From Sinanaerobacter sp. ZZT-01 (GTDB taxonomy: Bacteria > Bacillota > Clostridia > Peptostreptococcales > Anaerovoracaceae): a stretch of DNA of 64,000 nucleotides. Location: NCBI RefSeq assembly GCF_035621135.1, contig NZ_CP141728.1:2728001-2792000 (forward strand), read 5' to 3'. The translations under genes and the position numbers were made by a program. The notes under the pieces are model-generated. The model did no database searches. It saw only the letters and a program-made list of their open reading frames with translations, and was not told where the DNA came from. Within the stretch, counting starts at the first letter, position 1, and every line of letters starts with the position of its first letter. Of the stretch, positions 8,760 to 17,434 are shown piece after piece.

Positions 8760-9908
8760 TTGCTAAACTTTTTATATGCGGAGGTAAATATTGTAGGAAG
8801 TATGGTTTTACTTCTTATGATAACAAACTGGAATAAAAACAGCTTCAGAAACCTGCCTGTTGACCAAAAGATATTTAACGGTGTTATGCTTTTAAATTTA
8901 CTTATTTTTCTGCTCGATACGGGGATGTGGCTGACAGATGGAATGTCTTTGCCGATTTTGAAATCGATTAATTATGTGGTGACGACATTGTACTATCTAT
9001 TCAACCCGTTGATCTGCCTTTTATGGATACTATATACGGATTTTAAGATTCATGAAAGTAAGTCTGATTTGTTGAAGCGTATATGGATTTACGCGATTCC
9101 AATATCCATATCTACAGTGATTACTCTTGTAACTCCATTAACAGGATGGTTTTTTGTTATTGATGAAAATAATAATTACATGCGGGGACCTTGGTTTCTG
9201 GTCATGGCATCTATATCCTTGTTATATTTACTATGTGCATGTGGAATGTCTTTGAAAGATATTGTAAAAAATGGGTGGGAAGCAAGCAAAGAGGTGAACC
9301 TTCCTTTGTTGATTTTTCCCATTGGAGTCATTGCTGCAGTAATCATTCAGATTAAATTTTTTGGGCTTTCTATTATATGGGTCTGTACGATGCTGGCATG
9401 TACAAACATCTATATTAGAATACAGAATGCAGAAATTGCAACCGATTACTTGACTGGTTTATATAATCGAAGGCGTCTCGATCAGCATCTTCGGCGGAAA
9501 ATTAGGGCAAAACGTACAGGTTGCCTTCTGTTTGCTGTCATTTTGGATTTAGACGAATTCAAGAAAATTAATGATATTTATGGACATATGGAAGGGGATT
9601 GTGCTCTGGTTAAAACAGCGGAGATTCTTCGATATTCTTGCAAAAGAAGTGAAGATTTTATTGCCAGGCTGGGCGGTGACGAATTTATTATTGTAGGAGA
9701 ACGCTCCAATTTCGATGAAATTGAGCAGTTCATAGACACACTTTACTCAAATGTGGCAGAGTATAATAAAAGTTACCAGTCGGAATATACTTTATCGTTG
9801 AGTATGGGCTATTCCGTCTTTCATGAGACAGATACAGAAGATTCTTTTTTGGCAGCGGTGGATCAGAAAATGTACCACTGCAAACAAGATCATAAGAATG
9901 CTCAATAA
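8760..9908 (+). CDS. Membrane diguanylate cyclase (GGDEF domain)
   Basis: Makes cyclic di-GMP from two GTP. The N-terminal half holds about six to seven hydrophobic helices, without a recognised sensor domain; the GGDEF domain covers roughly residues 220-380, beginning DYLTGLYNRRRLDQHL. LGGDEF near residue 305 is intact, so the enzyme should be active. An inhibitory RxxD site is not evident. I choose TTG 8760 because GAGGGGG sits about eight bases upstream; ATG 8721 and TTG 8685 are in frame but have poorer sites. An HD-GYP phosphodiesterase at 50268 could oppose it. Confidence 0.88.
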   Translation: MLNFLYAEVNIVGSMVLLLMITNWNKNSFRNLPVDQKIFNGVMLLNLLIFLLDTGMWLTDGMSLPILKSINYVVTTLYYLFNPLICLLWILYTDFKIHESKSDLLKRIWIYAIPISISTVITLVTPLTGWFFVIDENNNYMRGPWFLVMASISLLYLLCACGMSLKDIVKNGWEASKEVNLPLLIFPIGVIAAVIIQIKFFGLSIIWVCTMLACTNIYIRIQNAEIATDYLTGLYNRRRLDQHLRRKIRAKRTGCLLFAVILDLDEFKKINDIYGHMEGDCALVKTAEILRYSCKRSEDFIARLGGDEFIIVGERSNFDEIEQFIDTLYSNVAEYNKSYQSEYTLSLSMGYSVFHETDTEDSFLAAVDQKMYHCKQDHKNAQ

Positions 9909-10051
9909 AAGATGGCATCAAGCTTTTGGCGTTTTGCTGCTCGACTAAAATGAATCTTGTGATAGGATTTTAAAAAGAATTTATATTTCTTTGCAGAAAG
10001 CGGAATATAATATATAGCTGGAATAATTTGATGTTGAAGGGGAGAGATAAA

Positions 10052-11305
10052 ATGACAGCTTGGATTACGGCAATTTTAATTGGTTGGAAACTGAATGAAA
10101 AAACAAGTGTGTCGATTGCTGGTGCAGTCATATTTATTTTAATATTTTTGACGGCATTTTTGGCTTATCTTATTGCAGAACGCTTACTTTTAAAAGCATT
10201 GAAAGTAATTGTTGTGCAGAGCAAAACAAAATGGGATGATATTTTACTTGAGCATCATGTTTTTGAACGTATGGTGCTGATTATTCCTGCTCTTGTCATT
10301 TATGTTTTTGCACCGATGTCAGTTTACGGGCAGGCGTGGCTTCATAAGCTTGCCGTGTGTTTTTTAGTATTTGCATTGCTTCAAACGTTTGATAAATTTC
10401 TTAATGCGGCAAACGAAATGTATAAGAAGAGTGAAGCTGCGAAAACTCGTCCGCTGAAAGGACTTTTACAGGTGCTGAAAATTACGGCCTATGCAATTGG
10501 TTTGATAATCATTGTAAGTTTGATTATGGATCGTTCCCCTACAATTATATTAGGGGGAGTTGGAGCTGCAAGTGCAGTGCTTCTATTGATTTTTAAGGAT
10601 ACTCTTTTAGGATTCGTTGCAAGCATTCAGTTGACAGAAAATGATATGGTCAGATTGGATGACTGGATTGAAATGCCTGTGCATGGCGCGGATGGTGCGG
10701 TGACTGACATCTCTCTTCACACTGTAAAAGTGGAAAACTGGGATAAAAGCGTGACGACCATTCCGACGTATGCTATGGTTTCTGAATCATTTAAAAATTG
10801 GAGAAGTATGCAGGAAATGGGCGGCCGCCGAATTAAACGTGCTGTGAACATAGACATAACGAGTGTTCAATTTTGTACGAAAGAGAAATTAGAAAAATAC
10901 CGTGAAATTCAATATATTTCTGAATACTTGTCACAAAAAACAGAGGAACTTCAAGAATATAATCAAAAGCATGTGAAGTCATCCAACAGAGTAAACGGAC
11001 GCCATCTGACCAATCTGGGAATCTTCCGCATTTATTTGGAAAAGTACCTAAGGAATCATCCTCACATTCATCAGAAAATGACGAGGCTGGTAAGGCAGTT
11101 AGAACCCACGGAACATGGTATCCCGATTGAATTATATGTTTTTACTAATACGACAGACTGGAATGCCTATGAAGCGATTCAAGCGGATATATTCGATCAC
11201 ATACTTGCAGTTATTCCTGAATTTGATCTTCGGATTTTCCAGAATCCGACTGGACATGATTTAGCGAAACTTTATATTACAGATATACGGACAGAAAGTC
11301 AATAG
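10052..11305 (+). CDS. MscS-family mechanosensitive channel (YbdG-like)
   Basis: A 417-aa membrane protein with about four or five N-terminal helices, then the MscS pore helix and beta domain: GGVGAASAVLLLIFKDTLL gives the Gly/Ala-rich pore-lining helix near residue 170, and DDWIEMP..GADGAVTDISLHTVKVENWD is the upper vestibule. Length and the long C-terminal cytoplasmic part fit the YbdG/YnaI-like subgroup. ATG 10052 is preceded by AGGGGAGAG; an in-frame TTG at 10028 is not. The role is release of solutes on osmotic downshift. Monocistronic. Confidence 0.88.
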   Translation: MTAWITAILIGWKLNEKTSVSIAGAVIFILIFLTAFLAYLIAERLLLKALKVIVVQSKTKWDDILLEHHVFERMVLIIPALVIYVFAPMSVYGQAWLHKLAVCFLVFALLQTFDKFLNAANEMYKKSEAAKTRPLKGLLQVLKITAYAIGLIIIVSLIMDRSPTIILGGVGAASAVLLLIFKDTLLGFVASIQLTENDMVRLDDWIEMPVHGADGAVTDISLHTVKVENWDKSVTTIPTYAMVSESFKNWRSMQEMGGRRIKRAVNIDITSVQFCTKEKLEKYREIQYISEYLSQKTEELQEYNQKHVKSSNRVNGRHLTNLGIFRIYLEKYLRNHPHIHQKMTRLVRQLEPTEHGIPIELYVFTNTTDWNAYEAIQADIFDHILAVIPEFDLRIFQNPTGHDLAKLYITDIRTESQ

Positions 11306-11395
11306 ATAGAAATCGAGCTGTTTTAGTTGAAATTTAAAAATAAATGATTCTTTCCAATTTATCGTCGATGAGTTGGAAGTTAGGAGAAACGAAAA

Positions 11396-11848
11396 ATGGA
11401 CAAGTACGATAAAATAGATGAGCTGCTGGAAGAAACTTGCTATATCGTCGATTTTCTTCCTCAGCGAGTGCCAAAGAATAGTGAAGGACAGTATTTTAAG
11501 ATAGAAGAATATTTTCGTAAGAATGGTGAAATGGCTAAATTATATCAAAAATTTGCTGATATTTTATTAAAGATAAATTGTTATTATGATTTTGATGTGA
11601 GTTACCGTGGGAGTTGGACAAAAAATCCACTTCCTGAAGAATTAGCGGACTGGATCAAAGAATGTACGTTTGGAAAAAAGGATTACATGAATATTCTTAT
11701 TGAAGATGAAAGCACTATGATTGTTGTAAATGGTGATGATTTGTATTTGAGTTGTTATAACCTCAACGAAAAAATGAAATCATTATTAGGAAAATTAGCA
11801 GCGGCAGAAGGCTTATTTTTATGGAACACAAAAGAGGATGAATTGTGA
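11396..11848 (+). CDS. Hypothetical protein, 150 aa
   Basis: An unrecognised soluble acidic protein beginning MDKYDKIDELLEETCY, with RBS GGAGAAACG before ATG 11396. It is predicted to be alpha/beta, with no membrane segment or signal peptide, and aromatic residues are frequent (YYDFDVSYRGSW). It stands alone between the MscS and PatB genes. Codon use resembles its neighbours, so it is probably a real gene. No function assigned. Confidence 0.7.
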   Translation: MDKYDKIDELLEETCYIVDFLPQRVPKNSEGQYFKIEEYFRKNGEMAKLYQKFADILLKINCYYDFDVSYRGSWTKNPLPEELADWIKECTFGKKDYMNILIEDESTMIVVNGDDLYLSCYNLNEKMKSLLGKLAAAEGLFLWNTKEDEL

Positions 11849-11963
11849 TTGAGTGTGAATTTCCCCTTTCAATAACAGGCGTAATCGACGCATCGTGATT
11901 GAATTATTTAAGTTGGTATTATATAATCTGCGTATTGGATTAGCTTGTTAAAGGAGGAATAAA

Positions 11964-13178
11964 ATGAGATATAATTTTGATGAAATTATAGAAAGAAGAA
12001 ATACAAATGCTGTAAATGTTGAAGGCTTTCGAGGATATATATTCGGTGAATATCCGGAAATCGATTTTCCATTTAAAGATGATGAATTTGTCCGAATGTG
12101 GGTTGCGGACATGGAATTCGCTACGCCTCCAGAAATTTGCCAAGCGATTAAAGATAGAGTGGACAAAAAGATTTTTGGATATACCATGGTCTATGACTCT
12201 GCCTATTACGAGGCCTTCCGTGAATGGTGCCAAAAATTATATGACTGGAGCTTTCCAAAAGAAGAATTGATTTTTTCACAAGGAATTATACCAGCACTAT
12301 ATGAATTAATCGGAGATTTGGTTGGAGAGGATGAGAGCGTACTCATTACAACTCCTGCATATGGCTTTTTTCAACATGCGGCTAAATTCAATAATAGAGG
12401 ATTGGTGTTCTCGCCACTAAAAAATGAAGATGGCTATTTTTCTATTGATTTCGATAATTTTGAAAAGAAAGCTTCCGATCCGAATGTAAAATTGTTACTA
12501 TGGTGCAATCCACATAATCCAACCGGGAGAGTATGGAGTGAAGAAGAGTTAAAGAGACTTGCTGAGATCATAGAAAAAAATGATTTGTGGGTGATTTCTG
12601 ATGAGATTCATTGTGATTTACTCCGTACAGGAAAGAAACATATCCCTCTTGGTAAAGTCATGAAAGACTACAAAAAGCTAGTGACCTGCATGGCAGCAAG
12701 CAAGACGTTTAATATGGCCGGAATGATGTTTTCCAATATCATAATAAGAGATGAAGAATTGAGAAAAACATTTCGCCGGCATGATAGAACAGCAGGAAAT
12801 ATCAATCCACTCTCTTTAGCAGCAAATCAAGCAGCTTATGAAAAAGGAGGGGAATGGCTGGAGCAGTTAAAATTTTATCTGGACGGAAATTTTGAATTCC
12901 TTAAAGCGTTTCTTAGAGAAAATGTCCCTGGGGCTGTTTTTAAGATTCCGGAATCTACTTACCTTGCATGGGTGGATTTTAATCAATGTCTGCCAGATGT
13001 AGAGAATCTGCCATTGTTTTTTGCGAAGGAAGCCGGTGTGCTTCTTGAAGGGGGAAATAAGCTGTTTGTGGACAACGCCAAAGGCTTTGTGAGATTGAAT
13101 TTGGCTATGCCACGCTCTATACTTAAAGAGGGTGTCGGAAGAATAGCTGATGCAATTAAAAATTATAAAAATCAATAA
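11964..13178 (+). CDS. PatB/MalY-family PLP-dependent C-S lyase / aminotransferase
   Basis: A 404-aa fold type I PLP enzyme. RBS AAAGGAGGAATAAA precedes ATG 11964. MRYNFDEIIERRNTNAVN is the typical MalY/PatB N-terminus; CNPHNPTGRVWSEEEL, VISDEIHCDL (Asp binds the pyridine nitrogen) and AASKTFNMAG with the Schiff-base Lys near residue 246 are intact. The family cleaves cystathionine or cysteine S-conjugates to a thiol, pyruvate and ammonia. Some members are only aminotransferases. It is 70 bases from the disulfide oxidoreductase gene, perhaps co-transcribed. Confidence 0.88.
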   Translation: MRYNFDEIIERRNTNAVNVEGFRGYIFGEYPEIDFPFKDDEFVRMWVADMEFATPPEICQAIKDRVDKKIFGYTMVYDSAYYEAFREWCQKLYDWSFPKEELIFSQGIIPALYELIGDLVGEDESVLITTPAYGFFQHAAKFNNRGLVFSPLKNEDGYFSIDFDNFEKKASDPNVKLLLWCNPHNPTGRVWSEEELKRLAEIIEKNDLWVISDEIHCDLLRTGKKHIPLGKVMKDYKKLVTCMAASKTFNMAGMMFSNIIIRDEELRKTFRRHDRTAGNINPLSLAANQAAYEKGGEWLEQLKFYLDGNFEFLKAFLRENVPGAVFKIPESTYLAWVDFNQCLPDVENLPLFFAKEAGVLLEGGNKLFVDNAKGFVRLNLAMPRSILKEGVGRIADAIKNYKNQ

Positions 13179-13251
13179 CAATTTGCTTACGTATATTGAA
13201 AATGTTTCTATCTTTTAATAAAGTCTTTACGGGATTTAAGGAGGTATAATT

Positions 13252-14733
13252 TTGAAACGATATGATATGGTTGTTGTAGGAAGCGGCGCAGGTTTGATGG
13301 TTTTAGAAGAAGCTTTGAATCAGGGATTGGAATGTGCAATCATTGAGAAAGCAAAATTTGGCGGAACTTGCCTGACCAAGGGTTGCATTCCATCTAAAAT
13401 GCTAGTGTATCCTGCCGATTTTATTCGGGAAATGGAACGATCGAGCCGAATTGGAATCACTTCATACCCCCCTCAAATTGAATGGAATACCATTTCTAAA
13501 AGAATGTGGGGGCAAATTGATTTTCATAAAAAAATAGAAAGCAATTTATTAAGCATGCCCAATCTCACCGTATATAAGGGGAACGGTACTTTTACAGGGC
13601 ACGACAGTATGGCAGTCCGATATGAGGACGGGTCTCCTGATGATGTGATTTGCGGAGATAAATTCATTGTTGCCGTAGGGGCAAGAAGTTTTGTTCCTCC
13701 ATTTGAGGGATTAGAAAGAAGTGGATACATCACTTCAGAAACCTTTTTTGGAGAAAAATTTCCGAAAAAACCGTGGAAAAGCTTAGTTATTATTGGCGGT
13801 GGTGCGATCAGTATGGAGTTTGCACATATTTTTTCTTCCTTCGGAACAAAAGTAACGATTATAGTACGTTCAGGTCGGATCTTGAGCAAAGAAGAAGAGG
13901 AGATTTCTGCATTTACAGCAAAGCAATTTGCGACAAATGGAGTGGACATTCTTACGGATTCTTCGGTTCTGTCAGTTTCAAAGGATCAGGATGGAAAGTG
14001 CGTAACGGTGGAGAATCGGCTTACAAAAGAGAGGACAGTCGTGGAGTGCGAAGAAATCTTTGTTGCTTCCGGCGTTCAATCCAATGCAGATACCTTATCT
14101 TTGGAACATACAGATGTGCAACTTGATGAGAGAGGGTGGATTCGTACGAATTCTTATTTAGAAACATCTCAGAAAAATATTTGGGCATTGGGCGATGTAA
14201 ATGGAAAATATCAGTTTCGACATAAAGCAAATTATGAAGCAATGATTTTGAGTCAAAATTTATTTGGAAGTGAGAAAAAAGAGGCTGGTTACAATGCGGT
14301 TCCTTGGACTATTTTTACACATCCTCAAATCGCACATGTGGGATTGACAGAAAAGGAAGCACAGGAGAAAGAAATTCCGTATAAAACAGCGAAAAATTAC
14401 TATTCTGAGGTTGTTGGCGGAATTGCGATGGGTTACAGCAAGAAAGATGAAGATAATGGGTTTATTAAAATAATTGTCGGTGAGGATAAAAAGATATTGG
14501 GAGTGCATATTGTCGGACCGCAAGCAGCGGTTTTATTACAGCCTTTTGTGTATTTAATGAACGAAGGCTATGAATGCGGAAAAAAGGCGGAAGCGTTTGC
14601 AGATAAGAAAGGAATTGAAGGGCTTCGGACGCTGTGCCCTCATCTAGGCACCTATACACCGATTCGTGATTCTATGGTCATTCATCCTTCGTTGAATGAA
14701 TTAACTGCTTGGGTATTCGAAAAATTAGCTTAG
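13252..14733 (+). CDS. Class I pyridine nucleotide-disulfide oxidoreductase (dihydrolipoamide dehydrogenase-like)
   Basis: A 493-aa FAD/NAD(P)H flavoenzyme. TTG 13252 has GGAGGTATAA upstream. Features in order: FAD-binding VVGSGAGLMVLE, redox-active GGTCLTKGCIPSK with Cys40/Cys45, NAD-binding IIGGGAISMEFAHIFSSFG, second FAD motif WALGDVNG, and a C-terminal dimer domain with HPQIAHVGLTEKEA. The C-terminal His-Glu pair expected of the family appears as CPHLGTYTPIRDS, so the usual HPxxxE spacing is altered. It lies outside any 2-oxoacid dehydrogenase operon; a mycothione- or mercuric-reductase-like role, or another disulfide, is possible. Confidence 0.85.
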   Translation: MKRYDMVVVGSGAGLMVLEEALNQGLECAIIEKAKFGGTCLTKGCIPSKMLVYPADFIREMERSSRIGITSYPPQIEWNTISKRMWGQIDFHKKIESNLLSMPNLTVYKGNGTFTGHDSMAVRYEDGSPDDVICGDKFIVAVGARSFVPPFEGLERSGYITSETFFGEKFPKKPWKSLVIIGGGAISMEFAHIFSSFGTKVTIIVRSGRILSKEEEEISAFTAKQFATNGVDILTDSSVLSVSKDQDGKCVTVENRLTKERTVVECEEIFVASGVQSNADTLSLEHTDVQLDERGWIRTNSYLETSQKNIWALGDVNGKYQFRHKANYEAMILSQNLFGSEKKEAGYNAVPWTIFTHPQIAHVGLTEKEAQEKEIPYKTAKNYYSEVVGGIAMGYSKKDEDNGFIKIIVGEDKKILGVHIVGPQAAVLLQPFVYLMNEGYECGKKAEAFADKKGIEGLRTLCPHLGTYTPIRDSMVIHPSLNELTAWVFEKLA

Positions 14734-14787
14734 ATTTTAGAATGTTTCAAGTTAATTTACAATAAGGTGTATAAAAGGGGTTTAGAG

Positions 14788-14865
14788 ATGAATAAAAAAT
14801 TATTGGTGCTGTTCGTTATCGTGCTATTCTTTATTTTGATAAAATCTAATGTAGGCGGTTTGTAA
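14788..14865 (+). CDS. Possible 25-aa single-helix membrane peptide
   Basis: An ATG with AAAAGGGG some nine bases upstream opens a 25-codon frame encoding MNKKLLVLFVIVLFFILIKS and five more residues. It is one transmembrane helix with a Lys-rich cytoplasmic start, resembling small membrane proteins or type I toxins. No antisense RNA promoter was confirmed. Chance is possible given its length. Confidence 0.4.
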   Translation: MNKKLLVLFVIVLFFILIKSNVGGL

Positions 14866-14973
14866 GTGCAGTTCAATATTTAAAAGATAATCTTTAAGAT
14901 AGCGTGTATGAATAGCATATAAATTATCAAAGACAATAACCGAGAGGGTAAAAAGCTTGTGAATAACAAAATC

Positions 14974-15060
14974 AAATAGCCTTCTTATGGTAAAATGATA
15001 TGCTCCCTGTCTACTTGACAGGGAGCATATCAAAATCAAGTTACCGTAAAAGGCTATTTT
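14974..15060. terminator. Long inverted-repeat hairpin between convergent genes
   Basis: ATATGCTCCCTGTC and its exact complement form a 14-bp core with a five-base loop; outer arms AAATAGCCTT and AAGGCTATTT extend the structure to 87 bases. On the + strand it is followed by TTTTTTA. It can end transcription from both sides: the small peptide on + and the arsenic operon on -. A non-autonomous mobile repeat is an alternative. Confidence 0.6.
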
Positions 15061-15086
15061 TTATCCGGCTGATTCAGTTACCTTGG

Positions 15087-15494
15087 TTATAAGGTATTAT
15101 TTTTAATCCGATTACGTAAATCTAGAATGTTCTTTTCTATTGTGGTGATGCAGGTTTTAAAAGATGCATCGGATTTACCGCTGGGATCATCAAGACCCCA
15201 ATCTTCTTTGTGCTTACAAGGAAGCAAAGGGCACTGGACGTTACATCCCATTGTTATTAAGATATCTACGGGTGGAATCGCAGGAATGAGTTTACTATAT
15301 TGCGTTTTTTCCATGTCAATATGGTAGATCTCTTTTACCAATCGGACAGCATCTTGATTGATGTGCATGCTTGTGTTTGTTCCTGCGGAATAGCTCTCAA
15401 AAATATCTGCGGCAAGATGTTTGCCTAATGCTTCTGCTATCTGACTTCGACAGGAATTATGAACACAGACAAAAGCAACTTTAGGTTTATCCAT
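15087..15494 (-). CDS. arsC: Thioredoxin-coupled arsenate reductase (LMW-PTPase family)
   Basis: A 135-aa low-molecular-weight phosphatase-fold arsenate reductase that reduces arsenate to arsenite. The P-loop VCVHNSCRSQ gives CX5R with the nucleophilic Cys near residue 10, and GCNVQCPLLPC supplies the further Cys needed for the disulfide cascade; the DP of LDDPSG is the acid loop. It is the last gene of the arsenic operon, its ATG overlapping the thioredoxin stop (TAATG). Confidence 0.9.
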   Translation of the reverse strand: MDKPKVAFVCVHNSCRSQIAEALGKHLAADIFESYSAGTNTSMHINQDAVRLVKEIYHIDMEKTQYSKLIPAIPPVDILITMGCNVQCPLLPCKHKEDWGLDDPSGKSDASFKTCITTIEKNILDLRNRIKNNTL

Positions 15495-15847
15495 TACGAA
15501 AGAAGCTCCTTTTTTAAGATATCGATTGCCTCATCTTTTTTTAGAACCTTTCCATAGGAAGTGACTTTACCATTCACGACAAGCGCAGGTGTAGACATTA
15601 CACCATAAGCTGCTATCTTTGCAAAATCGGTAACATGTTCAATTGGAGCATTCAAACCCAGATCAGAAAGAGCTTCCTTGACAGCAGCCTCTAATTGATT
15701 GCATTTTGCGCAACCTGAGCCAAGCACCTTAATGGGTGAATCTGCTGATGTTGAGGCATTGTTTTTTTGTACACTAGCTTCTGAGTTGCAGTTACCGTTG
15801 CAAGAGCAGGTTTTCGTTTCCTTCTTTTTTCTTCCAAATAGAGCCAT
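15494..15847 (-). CDS. Thioredoxin-family small redox protein (MTH895-like) of the arsenic operon
   Basis: A 117-aa protein with a Cys-rich N-terminal tail (CSCNGNC) and a C-terminal thioredoxin-like domain with active site GSGCAKCNQLE and cis-Pro in MSTPALVVNGK. RBS AGGAGG precedes the ATG. This family (redox-active disulfide protein 2) is commonly found beside ArsP-type permeases. It could recycle ArsC or hand arsenic to the permease through the N-terminal cysteines, which is inference. Confidence 0.82.
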   Translation of the reverse strand: MALFGRKKKETKTCSCNGNCNSEASVQKNNASTSADSPIKVLGSGCAKCNQLEAAVKEALSDLGLNAPIEHVTDFAKIAAYGVMSTPALVVNGKVTSYGKVLKKDEAIDILKKELLS

Positions 15848-15865
15848 AATAAGTTCCTCCTAAAA

Positions 15866-16879
15866 CTAAATAAATAAAAACTGAAAAGCATTAAAGCAAT
15901 AACCGACTAAGATGATACCGATGCTGCAGACAGCAATAAATACGCCTAACAGTTTTGGTTTTACAGCTTTACGCAGCATAATCATGGAGGGCAGACTCAG
16001 TGTGGTTACTGCCATCATAAAGGAGAGAATCGTTCCCAATTGTGCGCCTTTATAAAGCAATGCTTCGGCAACCGGAATCGTTCCGAAAATATCGGCATAC
16101 ATTGGTATGCCAATTAAAGTGGCCAATAGTACTCCAAAGTGGTTGCTGGTGCCAAGAGCTGCTTCAATCCAGGATTCAGGAATCCAGTTGTGAATGACGG
16201 CTCCGATTCCGACTCCAATTAAAATGTAAGGAAATACCTTTTTAAAGGTAGAAACAACCTGATCTTTGGCGTAAACGATTCGTTCTTCTCTTGTAAGTGA
16301 AGCGGATTCAATATCTACGCTGCTTGCAGTTCGAATAAATTCTTCTACATATGGTTCCATATGCATTTTTTCAATGATTGTACCACCGAGCACAGCAATG
16401 ACTAATCCAATCACAACATAAACAACTGCAACTTTTGCCCCAAAGATACTCATGAGAAGCACGAGGCTTCCAAGATCTACCATAGGCGAAGAAATAAGAA
16501 AAGAAAAGGTTACTCCAAGTGGCAGCCCGGCGCTTGTAAAGCCGATAAACAGCGGAATCGATGAACAGGAGCAAAAAGGTGTAACTGTTCCAAGCAGAGC
16601 AGAAACAATATTTGCCCATATACCATGAAATTTTCCTAGTATTTTTTTACTCCGTTCCGGCGGGAAGTAGCTTTGAATGTATGAGATAATAAAAATCAAA
16701 AAGCAAAGAAGCAGCGTAATCTTTATTACATCATAGAGAAAAAATTGGATGCTTCCTCCTGCTCGGCTTTCAATATCCAGCCCAAAGCTGGAAAGCAAAT
16801 TGCCAATTAGGCTGTTTAGCCATTTCATGCCAAGAACCTGATCTTGAAAAAAGAGCCATATAGTGTGTAGTATTTGCAT
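15866..16879 (-). CDS. arsP: ArsP-family permease (organoarsenical/arsenite efflux)
   Basis: A 337-aa polytopic membrane protein of the DUF318/ArsP permease family. The signature TPFCSCSSIPLFIGF carries the conserved Cys pair on a membrane helix, and the second half repeats the fold (IGIPMYADIFGTIPVAEAL). The start is taken as ATG 16879 (MQILHTIW), preceded by GAGG at six bases; an in-frame ATG at 16894 has no site. ArsP proteins export trivalent methyl- and aromatic arsenicals. No ArsB or Acr3 is present, so ArsP is the only efflux route in this operon. Confidence 0.85.
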   Translation of the reverse strand: MQILHTIWLFFQDQVLGMKWLNSLIGNLLSSFGLDIESRAGGSIQFFLYDVIKITLLLCFLIFIISYIQSYFPPERSKKILGKFHGIWANIVSALLGTVTPFCSCSSIPLFIGFTSAGLPLGVTFSFLISSPMVDLGSLVLLMSIFGAKVAVVYVVIGLVIAVLGGTIIEKMHMEPYVEEFIRTASSVDIESASLTREERIVYAKDQVVSTFKKVFPYILIGVGIGAVIHNWIPESWIEAALGTSNHFGVLLATLIGIPMYADIFGTIPVAEALLYKGAQLGTILSFMMAVTTLSLPSMIMLRKAVKPKLLGVFIAVCSIGIILVGYCFNAFQFLFI

Positions 16880-16908
16880 AAGGAACCTCACCATTCTAAT
16901 AAAATCAC

Positions 16909-16924
16909 ATCAAAAAAATTTGAT
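16909..16924. promoter_or_regulatory. ArsR operator upstream of arsP
   Basis: ATCAAA-AAAA-TTTGAT, a perfect 6-4-6 palindrome 30 bases before the arsP start. The identical half-sites occur at 17289-17304 before arsR, which makes both probable operators. A site inside the operon suggests a second, internal promoter for arsP. Confidence 0.6.
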
Positions 16925-16968
16925 ATATTCGTCGAAAGAAAAACCATCTCACAGATGGTTCCTTTTAT

Positions 16969-17274
16969 TCAGCATTGACCGGATGATTGTACGGGATGAG
17001 GCGTTGTGAGTGTGACTAAAAGGTCTGCAGCATATTGACTGCCGGATTCGCTAAGGCGGTAATGTGTCCATTTTCCTTCCTGCCTGCTTTCTACAACACC
17101 AGATTCACATAAAATCTTCATATGATAAGATAAAGAAGATTGACCAATTTCCATATAGTCAATTAAAACACATGCGCATTTTTCACCGCTTTGTAATAAT
17201 TCCAAAATCGACAGGCGCTTTGCGTCACAAAACGCTTTAAAAACCTTTGCATTTTTTTCATGATTCTTTTCCAA
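16969..17274 (-). CDS. arsR: ArsR/SmtB-family metalloregulator
   Basis: A 101-aa winged-helix repressor. GEKCACVLIDYM holds the Cys-x-Cys that in ArsR proteins binds arsenite near helix alpha3, and IGQSSLSYHMKILCESGVV is the recognition helix. The start is chosen as TTG 17274 because GAGGTG lies six bases upstream; ATG 17280 and GTG 17283 overlap that site. It should repress the operon until trivalent arsenic is bound. Confidence 0.88.
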   Translation of the reverse strand: MEKNHEKNAKVFKAFCDAKRLSILELLQSGEKCACVLIDYMEIGQSSLSYHMKILCESGVVESRQEGKWTHYRLSESGSQYAADLLVTLTTPHPVQSSGQC

Positions 17275-17288
17275 TCCCATCACCTCAT

Positions 17289-17339
17289 ATCAAATTATTT
17301 TGATGTGAATATTATATATATTCTTCACAGCTTTGTCAA
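17289..17339 (-). promoter_or_regulatory. arsR promoter with ArsR operator
   Basis: On the minus strand TTGACA (17339-17334), a 17-base spacer and TATAAT (17316-17311) form a consensus sigma-A promoter. The palindrome ATCAAA-TTAT-TTTGAT at 17289-17304 sits at the expected start point, an ideal place for repression. Confidence 0.85.
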
Positions 17340-17363
17340 GCAAAAAAGATTACTATCTGTAAA

Positions 17364-17393
17364 GGGCACAGTGATCTGCAAATCACTGTGCCC
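17364..17393. terminator. Hairpin between arsR promoter and lipoprotein gene
   Basis: GGGCACAGTGAT pairs perfectly with ATCACTGTGCCC around a six-base loop. It lies 41 bases after the lipoprotein stop on the minus strand. A clean T-tract is missing on either strand, so its strength is uncertain. Confidence 0.55.
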
Positions 17394-17434
17394 CTTGCGT
17401 ATGCATTATAAAAATTAACGAAGTTCAAACAGTT

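Noticed and set aside
14824-15039. 71-codon frame on the minus strand
   Set aside because: It spans the long inverted repeat and has no ribosome binding site; the hairpin explains the sequence.
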